64,000 nucleotides of DNA from Deinandra increscens subsp. villosa. Its lineage: Eukaryota > Streptophyta > Magnoliopsida > Asterales > Asteraceae. This document shows positions 10,030 to 21,933 of this stretch, one piece after another. The DNA is taken from NCBI GenBank assembly GCA_039602395.1, contig JBCNJP010000006.1:60882429-60946428 (forward strand), in the 5' to 3' direction. A program made the translations under genes and the position numbers. Under the pieces are notes generated by a model. It did not search any database. It saw nothing but the letters and a program-made list of their open reading frames with translations, and was not told where the DNA came from. The number at the start of each line of letters is the position of its first letter. Positions within the stretch are counted from its first letter, which is position 1.

Positions 10030-13000
10030 TCAGCCAAACAAAGTGTCAATATCTAAGAAACGCAAACCTTTTTGGTGATTGTTTATCACCCGATCCTTCG
10101 GGGACGATGTTTTTGCAACGCCTGCTTGCCGCATAAGCTCTGGCATCATGATCAGAGGTGTGAGATTCCCAAAATATGCAACAAAACTCATCATTTTCTA
10201 GCAACATTGTTTAGAACCTTTATTTCATTTTAGCGAAAAGGTTTCATTAACTTTAGCGCCCAACTAATTATGTTTATGATATTCTTGTAGTTTTCTACTT
10301 ATAAATTGGCGTTTGTAAAGGACCTACGAGTAACTGAAAACTGGAAGAAAAAACTTGCCTCGTTTTCTTTCAAGCTCTTCAGCAAGTTCTTCTTTCCATC
10401 TTCTTTGCCTCTCCGAGAAGCTTGCACTATATATAAAATATTTAAATTTTCAAGACTTGGTTTCATGTAGTAAGCACAAATAAAAGTTTTCGTATTAACA
10501 AACCTTCCACTAATGGCTTCTTTCTGAGAATCAAGAATATTCTCTTTAATTTGAACATGCTGAGGCGAGCGAGATTCATGTGGAATTTGAACATTTGCAC
10601 CACTAATATGTGATGCACGCTCAGATTTATTACCAGGGCTACTGATATGGAAAACATCAACAGCTGAAGATAGCCTCTTTCTTAGCAGCCTGTTGTCGTT
10701 AGGTGATTTGCTTATAGGAGGTAAGTTAAGATTGGATGATGAATTTTCTTTGTTTTCACCCCCAATAGGAGAAATGGATGCATTTAAAGAGTTGTAAAAT
10801 TCTTCATATAGTGGTGTTTGCATCTTCTTCAGATCTAAAGCCTGTATGACAACAAATAGGCGCTGAAAAGGTCAAGCATTTTACCTTACATATTAGACAG
10901 CATAAGTAAATGAGTTGATTATAATTGCCAATCCCTTTTAGTAAGCAGAAATATGTCATTGTTAAACATACACTATTCATTGTAATAGATTATGTAGGAG
11001 GTTGTAATGTTGTATGCATTGAAAATAGATTTTGGGCAACTTTCAACTTGTTTGAGATATAACACAACCAAATCAAGTCGAATGAGATAAAACACAACTC
11101 ATCTCTAAGTAAATGAGTTGAAATTGCCTACCCCTTTTATTAAACTAAAACATGTCATCATTGGAATCAAACTCTTTTAAGTAATATACAACTTAAATTG
11201 ACTTTTTAGCTAAATTCTTTGATTTGACCCTTTTTTTGCTAAATCGACCCCTATTAGCTAAACTGTCTGATTTGACCCCTTTGATATAAACACAGCCCAG
11301 ATCAACCCACTCTAAGTGAATGATTTGAAATTGCCACATTTCACCATGTTCATTGACAGAAAAAAGAAAACCGAATTCGTAAACAAATTTCACCTTCTCA
11401 TCCAAGAATGCTCTTATCTTTATTTCTGTAAGTTCTTCTTCTTCTTCCATTACAGAAGCCCCACTAGGAAAGGTGAAACCATTATCATCCCCATTGCCTG
11501 CTTCTCCAGGGATCTCCACAGTAATTTCAGAAACTTGATCTGAAAACAAATTAGCTGCTGCATTTGAGCCCACTTCTGGACTTCCATCAAACTGACAGGG
11601 CCAGTCATCATCAGGTTCCATCATGGGATTATAACTCTGTCATGAAATAATAAACTAGTGAGCATTAAGATGAACCACATCCAACAGAATGATATATGTT
11701 GATTTGTTATACCTTATTGACATCATTAGTAAGTAAAGCAGAATCTAACTTCATAGATTTGCCAGCCATGAGATCATCATCATCGAGCTGACACATGTCA
11801 TCATTGTATCTGCTTGAACCCCACATAGGTCCTCCAGAAAATTTGTCAGGGTATATTGTTGAGCATCTCACGCTATCGATATTGTGAGCATCGACCATCC
11901 CACCACTTGTTTTAATCTCTGGGCTTATGCTGCATCAACGCAAACGATTTTACATTAGTTATTGCAAATGGAAGGTTTAGACAGGCTGAATAATAGGTTA
12001 AAATAGTTTTTTTATGGGTTGACCCTAACAATTTTTACAAATCTTTTAACTTTTTATAAATAAATTGTTGTTTCAAATACGACTACAAAAAAAAACATAT
12101 TTAACAAGCAATAAACTTAATGAATAAATGAATATGGACATTTTATGCATTAAGCCCACACTTTTGAAGACTACCTGTTTGGCTGACCCATCTCATATTT
12201 AGTTAGCCTTTTCATTTTAACTGTTGGAGATCAAACATAACCAGAATCTAACTTTTATAAACAAATGGGTCAAATGGCCACCAATAGCAAAAACTTATAT
12301 AAGATTCCTATGTGAACAAGGTGAAGAAAAAAGATCTTACAGATTCCTAGATTCCTTCCTAGATGTTGGTATTTGATGGCCAGGGGTGTCCTGGTATCAC
12401 AAAAATGTGTTATCATTTGTGATAAATGGTAAGTACTTTAATTTTTAGGAATTGAAAAAAAGGAAGCTTCATGATTGAAAACTGACCATAAGTGATGTCC
12501 GTAAGACAGGATGAGTCTCCTTATACTCCCCAATAACAAAAGGATGCTGCAGAGATTCAACAAACGCTTTTTAATTTTAAAGGGAAAGATAAATGCTCCC
12601 TCCAAAATATATTTTCCTTAATGTTTTTAGCATTTTTATAGATCGTTTGAACTGAAACAACTCACAAACTCAGCTAACGATTCATTCCGATTAAAGAAAA
12701 GAAGAAGAAAAAAAACTAGACATTTCATTTCCAATTTAGTGACTATAGATAAAGTTTGTCATGGAGAATTACCTGCAGCAACTCAGATGCATTAGGCCTG
12801 AGATCTGGTTCCCTACAAATACAATTGAGATTTAGATGCAAGAAATAAAAAAAAAAAACTTAAACAAACAGAGAATATTATGAATTTAATACAAAGAGGA
12901 TGAACAAATTAGTATGCACATGCATAAGAAGAAGAATAAAAAAACAAAATTCATACTTTTGGAGGCATTTTAACAAAAAATCCTTTGCATCAGCAGAAAG

Positions 13001-16000
13001 ATGGTCTGGTATAGGTGGATGATCTTTTGTTGTCCCTATATGGAAAAGAGCAGCAACCTGAAGAAAACATACATGCTATTTATATATCACTGCTAGGAGA
13101 ACAAATTATCACAACTGATTCTACAACATTGGAAACCATGACAGTCAAACTTCAGTGATATAATAAATAATCGTAATGCGCGCGCACACACACACACATA
13201 TGTGTGTGTGTGTGTGTATATGAAAATACCTCTTGATATTGTTGGCTCCATGGAGGCTTTCCGGTTGCCATTTCAATAACAGTGCATCCAACACTCCATA
13301 TATCAGCAGAGCTAAGGAAAAAAAAAACAACTCAATGTTGGTAAGATCAGAGGTAGATAGACAGAATAAGATTGCCGAATGCTTTGTATTATTAGGTAAA
13401 CACTCGTAGTCGAATGATTACAAGCTAGAAAAGAAAGATTACAAAGAATTTTCGGCTAATGGTGTAGAAACTAACTACTACTGCTGCTACTTTAAATAAC
13501 AAAAGAAATAACAACTTCTAACTGATAATCAGGGATCTCCCTGATTACTAGGAGACTTATTCTTCTAGCTGTTAACCCACTAACCCATTAACCCATGTGC
13601 ATAATTGCACATGGAATTCTTCACATGTCTAAATGTCTCATCAGTCAACATTCTCCCCCTGATGAGAACATTCCTTCACTCCAATCAGCTCATTCATTTC
13701 TGCAAATTTCCTTCTTGGCAATGGCTTTGTCAAAGTATCAGCCTTCTGTATCTTCCCATCCACATGTTCAACAGTTATTAATCCTTCCTCCACACATTCT
13801 CTGATGTAGTGATGTTTGGTAATTATATGCTTACTCTTCTTGTGAAATGCTGGATTCTTAGCTAAGCCAATTGCTCCCCTGTTGTCAACTCTTAGCACCA
13901 CAACCTTAGGATCTTCTTCCATAATTTCACTCAGCACATTCCTCAACCAAATTGCTTGTCTTGCTGCTGCTGAAGCTGCCATATACTCTGATTCACAGGA
14001 GGATAGTGCCACTGTTTGCTGTTTCTCAGTTGACCAAGTTATCACCTTATCTGACAAATAGAATAGTGCTCCATTTGTCCCTTTCCCATCTTCAGGATCA
14101 CTGGCATATGTGCTATCACAGTATCCTATCAACTTGTCATCTCCCCCTGCACCATATTCTATTCCATAGTGAATAGTACCCTTCACATACCTCAAAATTT
14201 GCTTCACTGCAGCAAGATGAGCATCTCTGGGAGCTTGCATAAACCTGCTCACTATCCCAACAGAGAGACACAAATCTGGTCTAGTGTGTACCAGATATCT
14301 TAAGCTTCCAATCAACTGTCTATACTTGGTTGCTTCTACAAACTTGCTTCCACTTTCACTTGTTAGGACCAACCTATGCTCCATTGGATAGCTGCATGGG
14401 TTGCATTCTTCCATTCCTCCCAGGCTGAGAATCTTCTTAGCATAAGCAGATTGCTTCAAGCTAATTGTTCCCTTCTTTTGCATAACTTCAATTCCCAAGT
14501 AATAAGTGAGCAACCCAAGATCATTCATTTCAAAATTGATCTTCATCTTCTCCTTGAAGGCTGTTACATCTTTCTCCCTTGTTCCTGTAACCAAAATGTC
14601 ATCAACATATATGCCAAGAATTAGTATGAACCCTGATTTCTTGATTCTGTAAATCCCAGGTTCATGTACACATTTCTTGAATCCCATATTCTTGAGAGCT
14701 GCATCCAATCTAGCATTCCAAGCTCTTGGTGCTTGCTTTAGCCCATACAAAGCCTTATGCAACCTACAAACATAGTTCTCCTTTCCTTTTGCCTTGAACC
14801 CATCTGGTTGCATAACATAGACTTCCTCCTGTAACTTACCATGCAGGAATGCACACTTTACATCCAAGTGATGCACAAGCCATCCTTTAGAAGCTGCCAG
14901 AGCTATTATGAGTCTGATGGATTCAATTCTTGCCACTGGTGCAAAGGTATCTTCATAATCTATACCTTCAACTTGCACATACCCTTTTGCCACCAACCTA
15001 GCTTTGTGCTTGGTCACATTTCCACTTGCATCTCTCTTTACCTTGAAAACCCACTTCAACCCAATTGCCTTTTTGTTTGGAGGCAACTTAGTTAAAGTCC
15101 AGGTCTTGTTCTTCTCAATGGATGCAAGCTCAGCTTCCATTGCTTCTCTCCAACTGTCTTGAGAGATTGCTTCATTGTAGGTTAATGGTTCTTCATCCAT
15201 CAGCAGCAACTCTCCATCTCTGATATCTTCTACATTCACCCCTTGAGCTCTTTCTTGAACTGAACTCATACTTCTGAAGCCTTTTACTGGTGATTCTTCA
15301 TCTGCAGCAACTGTTGAGTGGTTTCTGTTTGCTTCCAGTTCCTCTTCAGAGAAGATAGTCTTGTATGACTGTGAACTACCTTCTCCAAAAGGAGTTGGAA
15401 CAGCAAATGGGAGTGTGTGATCATCACCATATTCTTCTGATTCTTCACTGTTCTGATCAGTTTGGATGTGAGTCCAAACTGTTCCTGTTGCTTCTTTGTC
15501 TTCAGTCACATCCCAGTCCCATCTTTTCTGTTCATTGAACTCAACATCTCTGGATACTACCACTCTTCCAGTATTGGGATTGTAAAGTCTGTAAGCTTTG
15601 CTTCCAGGTTCCTTCCCCAAATGCACCAGCACTTCACTTCTATCTTCAAGTTTGGCTACATAGCCTGTTCTTTTTGCATAGGCTAAGCAGCCAAACACCT
15701 TCAGATACTTTAAGTTTGGCTTTACTTTCTTCAAGGCTTCATAGGGTGTTGCATTCTTCACAGCTTTGGTAGGGATTCTATTCAGCAAGTAAACTGCATG
15801 CCTCACAGCTTCTCCCCACAACTCATCAGGAACTTTCATAGTCTTCAAGAGAGACCTTGCCATCTCCATTACACTTCTATTCTTCCTCTCTACCACACCA
15901 TTATGTTGTGGTGTGTAAGGGGCTGTAGTTTGCCTCTTAATCCCTGCTTCTTTACAAAACTTCATAAAATCATTAGCCATAAATTCCCCACCCCTATCTG

Positions 16001-19000
16001 TTCTCATTATTCTTATTACAAATTTTTCTTTCTCAACTTTCTTCTTAAAGTTCTTAAAGTTATAAAAGGCTTCATCTTTTGATTGTAGAGGATACATCCA
16101 CATGTATCTACTATAATCATCAACTATGAGCATAAAATAACTTTTACCTCCCTTTGTCTTTGGAGATATTGGACCACACAGATCCACATGAATGAGTTCC
16201 AGAGGTTCTTTAGCTCTCCAAGTTGCTTCATTTGGGAATGGCTTCCTGACTTGTTTTGCCACTATGCAGCCTTCACACATCTGTTTTGAATGACTCAGCC
16301 TTGGCATTCCATCAACCAAACCTTTGCTTGACATCTGATTCAGCACCTGAAAATTAGCATGCCCAAGCCTTGCATGCCATATCCAAGGCTCTTCCTCCAA
16401 ACAGGCTTTCAAACAGATTGGTTGTGCATAATTTATCTTTACTTTATACAACCTGTTAGTTGATCTCTGTACCTTCATAACTAACTGGTTTAGTTCATCA
16501 TACACTTTTAAGAATTCATCCTTAATCCACATACTATAGCCCTTTTCTGACATTTGTCCAAGGCTTAGTATGTTGCTTTTCAATGCAGGAATATAGTAAA
16601 CATCATCTATCATCAATTGATCACTATTCTTGCATTGAATTAAAAGTGTACCTTTTCCTTTGATTTGCACCTTTGACCCATCTCCAAATTTGACAGAACC
16701 ATTCACTGATCTGTTCAAATTAGCAAAAGCAGCAAGGTTTCCTGTCATGTGGTTGCTTGCTCCATTGTCCAAGTACCACATTCCATTGTTATTACCAGCT
16801 TCATACTTTTCTGGATGCACCTTTTCTTCATTCAGCAACACTGCTGATTCTTCTTCTTCATCTCCACAAACACATAGAATTAATGTAGGCTCATCTTCTC
16901 TGTCTCTTGTTAAATTGGCCTCCTGATCTGTTTTCTTCTCACTCTTGCACTCTGATGCATAATGCCCAAAGTTTTGGCAATTATAGCATTTTATGTGTCT
17001 TTTATCTTTTCCTTTCCAACCTGTGTTTTCTTGTGGAGAGCCACCAGATCCTCTGCCTCCTCTACCTCTATATGAACCTCTTCCTCTTGAACCTGATCTT
17101 CCCCCTCTTTCATTGGCCGAGACTTTCCCTTTGTTTTGTGTTGATCCCTGGAAATTCTTACCTTTCCCTGTGTTCTCAACTTTGCTATAGAGGAGAGATG
17201 ACTCACTGCTGGAACCTCCTTTCCTGAGTTTCAGTCTATCCTCATAGGCTTTCAACCTGCCTATAGCTTCCTCAAAGGGCATCTTGTCAGTATCTGAGTA
17301 CTGCTCCATTGAAGCTACTAAATGAATGAATTTATCAGTCACTGTATCCAGCAACTTCCTCACCAGATCTGCATCTTCAAGCACAGCTCCCACTGAGTTG
17401 TACTTTGATATCATTCCAGATAGCTTCCCTGCATACTCATCAATTGTCTCCTCTTCCTTCATACTCAGTGATTCAAACTCCACCTTCAGAGTATGTAACC
17501 TTGCCTTCTGCACCCTCTCAGCTCCTACAAATCTCGTCTTCAATGCTTCCCACACATCCTTTGCAGTCTTCTTCTTTGAAACTTGCAAGAGGATAGCTTC
17601 TGGAATTGCTTGGAAGATGTAAGCCCTCGCCTGCTTACTCTTCTTCTCTTCAATGGCTGCACCTGTCTCAGGTTCCACAGCCTCCCACAAACCTTGAGCA
17701 TCAAGCACAGCCTCCATCTTGATAGCCCAGGTTGTGTAATTTTCAATTGTCAACACAGGACATTGAAAAGAAAACGGATTGTCTTTCTGCTGATGAGTGA
17801 CTACAGACATGGTGTTGAATCTTGGATACTTTGGCATAAACCAGGGGTTTTGGATCTGATTACAAGCTCTGATACCAAATGTTGGTAAGATCAGAGGTAG
17901 ATAGACAGAATAAGATTGCCGAATGCTTTGTATTATTAGGTAAACACTCGTAGTCGAATGATTACAAGCTAGAAAAGAAAGATTACAAAGAATTTTCGGC
18001 TAATGGTGTAGAAACTAACTACTACTGCTGCTACTTTAAATAACAAAAGAAATAACAACTTCTAACTGATAATCAGGGATCTCCCTGATTACTAGGAGAC
18101 TTATTCTTCTAGCTGTTAACCCACTAACCCATTAACCCATGTGCATAATTGCACATGGAATTCTTCACATGTCTAAATGTCTCATCAGTCAACACTCAAT
18201 CCATCTAACTATGCAGGTAAATTTATAGTATACGTAAATCGTGTGGCTTTCTTATAAACAAAAGGAACAACAGAATCCACTGAAATGACTCTGTTTAGAA
18301 ATGCTTGGAGAAAATTATAGGAGGGACATAAAGATATAAAAACCAAGAGAAATGATATTTACATAAAAAAAAAAAACAAATTGTGGATAAAGAATACCAG
18401 AAATGCAACTTTAATGACTAAAGTATTTAGATACTTACTAAGATATAACACAGAAAAATAATTTTAATAATATATTAGCATGACTTGTGTTAATTTACTT
18501 ACAAGCTATGGCCAGTCTGGAGTATAACTTCAGGAGCCATCCAATATGGGGTACCCTTCATTGACTTGGCACCGGTCATTGTAGCCTACCAAAAAATATG
18601 CAAGCATGCTTTTTATAAGAGAATTATTCAAAAGAGATAAATATTAAATAAAATAGCACGCATACCAACTCTACAACTTTCTTGGAGGCCCCAAAATCTG
18701 CAAGTTTAATCTGTCCTTTATTATCAACGAGTATATTTGCCCCCTGCAAGAGTATTGTCACATAAATGAATGTAGATGGTTAACTCCATACATAAAAACT
18801 TACAAATTCACACTCACATACTAAGCTATTTTATTTTCCACATACATGTAGGCATATGCAAAGTTGAATATACCTTAATATCCCTGTGCATGATACCATT
18901 TTTGTGGAGATACTCCAGCCCCAACAATATTTGCTTCGTGTACATTCTTATCACCTGCTCCATGTATAAACACTAGAGATAAGTTTCATGTTCCCATTAG

Positions 19001-21688
19001 AAATCTAAAAAGAAAATCTTTTCAAGGGCAAGTTGCTTACTATATATTCTGCGTCTTTAGAGGAGAAAACAATCTTTATCCCCATGAGGATTTCAAGAAC
19101 CAAATTTCTAATTTATAAAAAGATTCAATATCATGATCTCAGTAACTTACAGATTCAGGGAAGGAACCAAATTTTCCAAGGAGCGACGAGATGGATCCAC
19201 CTGGAACAAATTCCAGGAAGATATTCAAGGAAGCCTCCTCTCTACCAGTTCCTAGGTACCTCTGTAATTAAATTTAAAAAAATATATATTAATAACTATA
19301 AGCCTATTATAGGAATTTCCATTTGCCAAATGCAAGATGATAGATATTATATATATATATATAGACGCTTACCACAATATTTGGATGTGAAAGATTCTTT
19401 AGAAGCTTCACCTCTTCTTCCAGCTCGCGGATGTGAGCCTATCATTTGTTAAATTTTAGATTCGATAAACTTTGCTATCTTAGTACATAACCATTTTTGT
19501 TCATCACAAAAAACTAGCTAGATTTAAGTGAGTGAAAAACTATCATGCAAGAGAGAAAGCTATCATGGTATATGATAAAGTGTATCAATTTGTATGGTTG
19601 TCAATTCAACCTGAGTACATTGAACGGCAAACTACTAGGCGGATGGGTGGAAAATACCAACTTGTCTTGCTCAATTTGTGTACTAAACTCTCTCTGTCAA
19701 GTTTATTCACTAAGATTAAGTCATTTATTTTATAATATTAATAATTGAAATCTTTGATAACAAATTTTGTTTGCTATAATTTATATACTAAAAGTACAAA
19801 TTTAAACCATTAATCTTCTATACTACTAGTCAAATTTTAGATCCAATGCTATTCATGGAAAGTTACTATGTTCCTTAATTTCCTTCTCTCTAATTGTAAC
19901 TATTGTGCATTTATTGGACTTCCTTTACAAGCAATGATAAGCGAAAGTGACTCGAGAATCCAATAGATGATCAATACAAATCGACCGATATAGATGAATT
20001 TGTACTTAAATCGAGCCGAGAACTATTTGGTCAAGTTCATTTTAGATTTAGAACGTTAAAAGTATAAAAATAAGTATTACCGGGATGGGGTAGGATGGGG
20101 AAGTAAAAACCATTCTTTTAAAAAGACTAAGCACAAAAGGTATAGCCCTTATCTACAATTATCTACACAACCCCACAAACACAATAACAATTTATGGAAG
20201 CTTAAAGTTTTGTGTACTTAAAAGATTGGTACTTGTCTTTATAAAAGACTTTTTAAAGATGCATTCAATGATGAAAGTTGAAATGTACGGCTACGCTTCA
20301 ATAAATCAATAAGCATGTATTCTATAAGATACAAGCGCATTTGTTATTAAACCAAACAACTTTTGGTAGAAAATGCATTTATGTAGAAACTTGAGATGCT
20401 ATGCTATAGGAAAACTATGTCCTACAAGCACAAATGCTTTTGTACAAAATTTGTGCCGCAAAAATGCGTGGGTGTTGAGATGTTAAGAATTATAGACCTT
20501 TAGCATTACAGTGTATTTGTGTTGGATTAATCGGGATCGTTTACGAGTTAAGGGTCGGCGGGTTAAACGGGTCGGAGCTTTCCGGTCAAGAGATTAGATG
20601 GTCCATGGGTTAATAGGTTTCTATTTATTTTGTTTTGTTAGAGTTTTATTAATATTAATTATTAATGTGTGAGTTGGTCAGTGTGTTCACCGTGTAAGTA
20701 GGAGGATACGTGGGTTTGTTCCTTAGCTTTAGGATCAACTTTATTTGCTTCTTATTTAATTTAAACTATGTCATTAATGAAGTTAAGTTTTTAGCAGTAA
20801 ACAAAATCCACACTACGTGAATTTTAGTGAGTGTGTATTGAGTGTGTAAAGAGGGGCCTAGTATCCAACAATTTGGTATAGTTACACAAGTCTTTTCTAC
20901 TACAACTTGTTTTATAAAAATATGTTATGTGATAGAAGTTCAGGACACCATTTCTTAACAATTTGTACAATACTTGCATAAAATAGAGTTTATCCTTCAC
21001 AATTGCTTTTTAAACAGTTAAACTTGTACTTTATAGTTATGAAATACTAATTGGATCAGTCACAAACCGAATTTGATCACAATTCATAGTTAACAAATCA
21101 GATGGTAACCCAATTAGTTGGATAATCAGATCAAATCACTAGTTACAGCCTGGTAAACAAGTGACATACTCAAGTACTGTCACAACAATGTATATTAGAG
21201 CTTATGCAAATAGACATACCTGCGTTTTCTCTTTTGAAGCGGTATTTACAACAACAGAAACCTGCAAATCCAAATCCAAATCCAAATCCAAAGAACAATT
21301 AAATACCATATCTACAAAATTATACAAAATTAAGCAGTGATATGCCAATTATTATGCCTTAAACCTGTTTAACGGCAAGTAGCTCCCCCGAATCTAGATT
21401 CATCCCCATATAAACCCTACCAAAAGCTCCACAACCGATTAGTTCCCCTTTCCGCCATCGGATCTGAGAACCGGCCTCTTCTTTTCTCGATTTCACCACC
21501 GCTCTCGGAGGAGGTAGTGCCTGAACGGACGACTTTGAGAAAAGTCCGATTCTCGATTTGCGAATGCTGGAACCGATCTTCTCGACGAATCCACCGAACG
21601 AACCAGCGTCGCCGTCTTCGTATCCACCGCCGGCGGCTGAGGGTTTGAACACTAGCGATCGGCGAACGGATCCGATGAAATCTTGCAT
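10030..21688 (-). CDS. NPK1: NPK1/ANP-type mitogen-activated protein kinase kinase kinase, 17 exons, 695 aa
   Basis: Exons (minus): 21688-21365, 21261-21220, 19438-19373, 19261-19151, 18954-18874, 18743-18666, 18585-18503, 13311-13230, 13057-12957, 12812-12773, 12546-12487, 12390-12341, 11929-11713, 11636-11394, 10841-10504, 10420-10359, 10139-10030. The 2088 nt are in frame. The N-terminus MQDFIGSVRRSLVFKPS is diagnostic of the NPK1/ANP family. The kinase domain shows the Gly loop (GCGAFG, residues 85-90), the VAIK-type Lys107, HRDIK at 204-208, DFG at 224-226 and APE at 251-253. The C-terminal half keeps ELTEIKIRAFLDEK, TPLYEEFYNSL and a basic WKEELAEELERKR helix. Family members act in cytokinesis (phragmoplast expansion, activated by NACK kinesins) and oxidative stress signalling. 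Length matches tobacco NPK1 (about 690 aa). The intron after 10359 uses a GC donor (AG|GCAAGT). Symbol is by homology; ANP1, 2 or 3 cannot be separated. Confidence 0.95.
13178..13220. repeat. CA/TG microsatellite forming a palindrome
   Basis: GCGCGCACACACACACACAC runs into a TGTG repeat, so the tract is self-complementary. It sits in the intron just after the exon at 13311-13230 of the MAPKKK gene. Confidence 0.9.
13336..13650 (-). repeat. 3' LTR of the Copia element
   Basis: 315 bp. The polyprotein stop codon (13641-13643) lies inside its first bases. It appears identical to the copy at 17880-18194. Confidence 0.95.
13641..17837 (-). CDS. Copia gag-pol polyprotein, 1398 aa
   Basis: A single open frame encodes everything needed for retrotransposition. 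Residues 1-210 form a UBN2/Copia-type Gag (YTTWAIKMEAVLD, WEALKTRF). An RG-rich linker is followed by a CCHC zinc knuckle (CYNCQNFGHYASEC, 284-297). The aspartic protease has DNGAS near 357. The integrase has an HHCC head (WHARLGHANF, then CEGC near 521) and a catalytic triad D552, D614 and E650 with 35 residues between the last two. Reverse transcriptase shows the YVDD motif (IYVDDILVTG), and the C-terminus is RNase H (SSCESEYMAA). Gene order PR-IN-RT-RH defines Copia. No frameshift or stop is seen, so the element could still be active; that is inference. The start at 17837 lies 42 nt after the LTR. Met10 (NTMSVV) is an alternative. Confidence 0.95.
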   Translation of the reverse strand: MPKYPRFNTMSVVTHQQKDNPFSFQCPVLTIENYTTWAIKMEAVLDAQGLWEAVEPETGAAIEEKKSKQARAYIFQAIPEAILLQVSKKKTAKDVWEALKTRFVGAERVQKARLHTLKVEFESLSMKEEETIDEYAGKLSGMISKYNSVGAVLEDADLVRKLLDTVTDKFIHLVASMEQYSDTDKMPFEEAIGRLKAYEDRLKLRKGGSSSESSLLYSKVENTGKGKNFQGSTQNKGKVSANERGGRSGSRGRGSYRGRGGRGSGGSPQENTGWKGKDKRHIKCYNCQNFGHYASECKSEKKTDQEANLTRDREDEPTLILCVCGDEEEESAVLLNEEKVHPEKYEAGNNNGMWYLDNGASNHMTGNLAAFANLNRSVNGSVKFGDGSKVQIKGKGTLLIQCKNSDQLMIDDVYYIPALKSNILSLGQMSEKGYSMWIKDEFLKVYDELNQLVMKVQRSTNRLYKVKINYAQPICLKACLEEEPWIWHARLGHANFQVLNQMSSKGLVDGMPRLSHSKQMCEGCIVAKQVRKPFPNEATWRAKEPLELIHVDLCGPISPKTKGGKSYFMLIVDDYSRYMWMYPLQSKDEAFYNFKNFKKKVEKEKFVIRIMRTDRGGEFMANDFMKFCKEAGIKRQTTAPYTPQHNGVVERKNRSVMEMARSLLKTMKVPDELWGEAVRHAVYLLNRIPTKAVKNATPYEALKKVKPNLKYLKVFGCLAYAKRTGYVAKLEDRSEVLVHLGKEPGSKAYRLYNPNTGRVVVSRDVEFNEQKRWDWDVTEDKEATGTVWTHIQTDQNSEESEEYGDDHTLPFAVPTPFGEGSSQSYKTIFSEEELEANRNHSTVAADEESPVKGFRSMSSVQERAQGVNVEDIRDGELLLMDEEPLTYNEAISQDSWREAMEAELASIEKNKTWTLTKLPPNKKAIGLKWVFKVKRDASGNVTKHKARLVAKGYVQVEGIDYEDTFAPVARIESIRLIIALAASKGWLVHHLDVKCAFLHGKLQEEVYVMQPDGFKAKGKENYVCRLHKALYGLKQAPRAWNARLDAALKNMGFKKCVHEPGIYRIKKSGFILILGIYVDDILVTGTREKDVTAFKEKMKINFEMNDLGLLTYYLGIEVMQKKGTISLKQSAYAKKILSLGGMEECNPCSYPMEHRLVLTSESGSKFVEATKYRQLIGSLRYLVHTRPDLCLSVGIVSRFMQAPRDAHLAAVKQILRYVKGTIHYGIEYGAGGDDKLIGYCDSTYASDPEDGKGTNGALFYLSDKVITWSTEKQQTVALSSCESEYMAASAAARQAIWLRNVLSEIMEEDPKVVVLRVDNRGAIGLAKNPAFHKKSKHIITKHHYIRECVEEGLITVEHVDGKIQKADTLTKPLPRRKFAEMNELIGVKECSHQGENVD
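13651..13660 (-). promoter_or_regulatory. Polypurine tract
   Basis: On the minus strand AGGGGGAGAA directly precedes the 3' LTR, the expected place for the plus-strand primer of an LTR element. Confidence 0.85.
17866..17879 (-). promoter_or_regulatory. Primer binding site (tRNA-iMet type)
   Basis: On the minus strand TTTGGTATCAGAGC follows the 5' LTR directly. TGGTATCAGAGC is complementary to the 3' end of plant initiator Met-tRNA, as is usual for Copia elements. Confidence 0.92.
17880..18194 (-). repeat. 5' LTR of the Copia element
   Basis: 315 bp, TG...CA, same length and apparently same sequence as the 3' LTR. It carries the element's promoter. Confidence 0.95.
20520..20870. mobile_element. 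Solo LTR, 351 bp, in intron 2 of the MAPKKK gene
   Basis: The sequence begins TGTTGGATTAATCGGG and ends GTATCCAACA, with TGTTGGAT/ATCCAACA inverted ends. It is flanked by a perfect 5-bp duplication ATTTG at 20515-20519 and 20871-20875. No internal region remains, so it is the product of LTR-LTR recombination. A TTTGGTAT string after it mimics a primer binding site but belongs to the target duplication and flank. Confidence 0.85.
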
Positions 21689-21933
21689 CGTTAAGGAACT
21701 TGCGATAGATCAATCGATGAATTCGAACATGAATTGGCTACCGAGTGGTTCTCATTAGAATTTCACTTCACTTGAAAATTCTTTGAAAATCGCAATGATC
21801 AGAGATAGAGAGAGGGAACCGTTGAATAAGATGGTTTTCAAAAATGCAAAAATAAAGAAATCGATAAATGTTAGTTTACGTTAGAGGGCTTTTCATTATT
21901 TGACGCAAATCTTTGAAATTGCAAACCCCTAAC
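21689..21933 (-). promoter_or_regulatory. 5' flank of the MAPKKK gene
   Basis: This 245-bp stretch separates the start codon from the MITE at 21934. It has the pyrimidine/purine-rich look of a plant 5' UTR (AGAGAGAGGGA on one strand). No clear TATA box is seen. Confidence 0.5.

Larger units (their letters stand above)
13336..18194 (-). mobile_element. Full-length, apparently young Ty1/Copia LTR retrotransposon in intron 7 of the MAPKKK gene
   Basis: The element is 4859 bp. It has two 315-bp LTRs (TG...CA) that look identical by eye, a 5-bp target duplication CTCAA (13331-13335 and 18195-18199), a tRNA-iMet-type primer binding site, a purine tract and one uninterrupted polyprotein frame. It lies in the same orientation as the host gene, between the kinase exons at 18503 and 13311, so the host intron grew from about 330 bp to 5.2 kb. 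Identical LTRs mean that insertion was recent on an evolutionary scale. Confidence 0.97.

Noticed and set aside
13595..17888. Many plus-strand open frames of 60-106 codons across this interval
   Set aside because: They are antisense shadows of the Copia polyprotein; no domains and no independent support.
20871..20885. ATTTGGTATAG after the LTR at 20520-20870 looked like a primer binding site
   Set aside because: ATTTG is the target duplication also found left of the LTR, so this is host flank and the LTR is solo.
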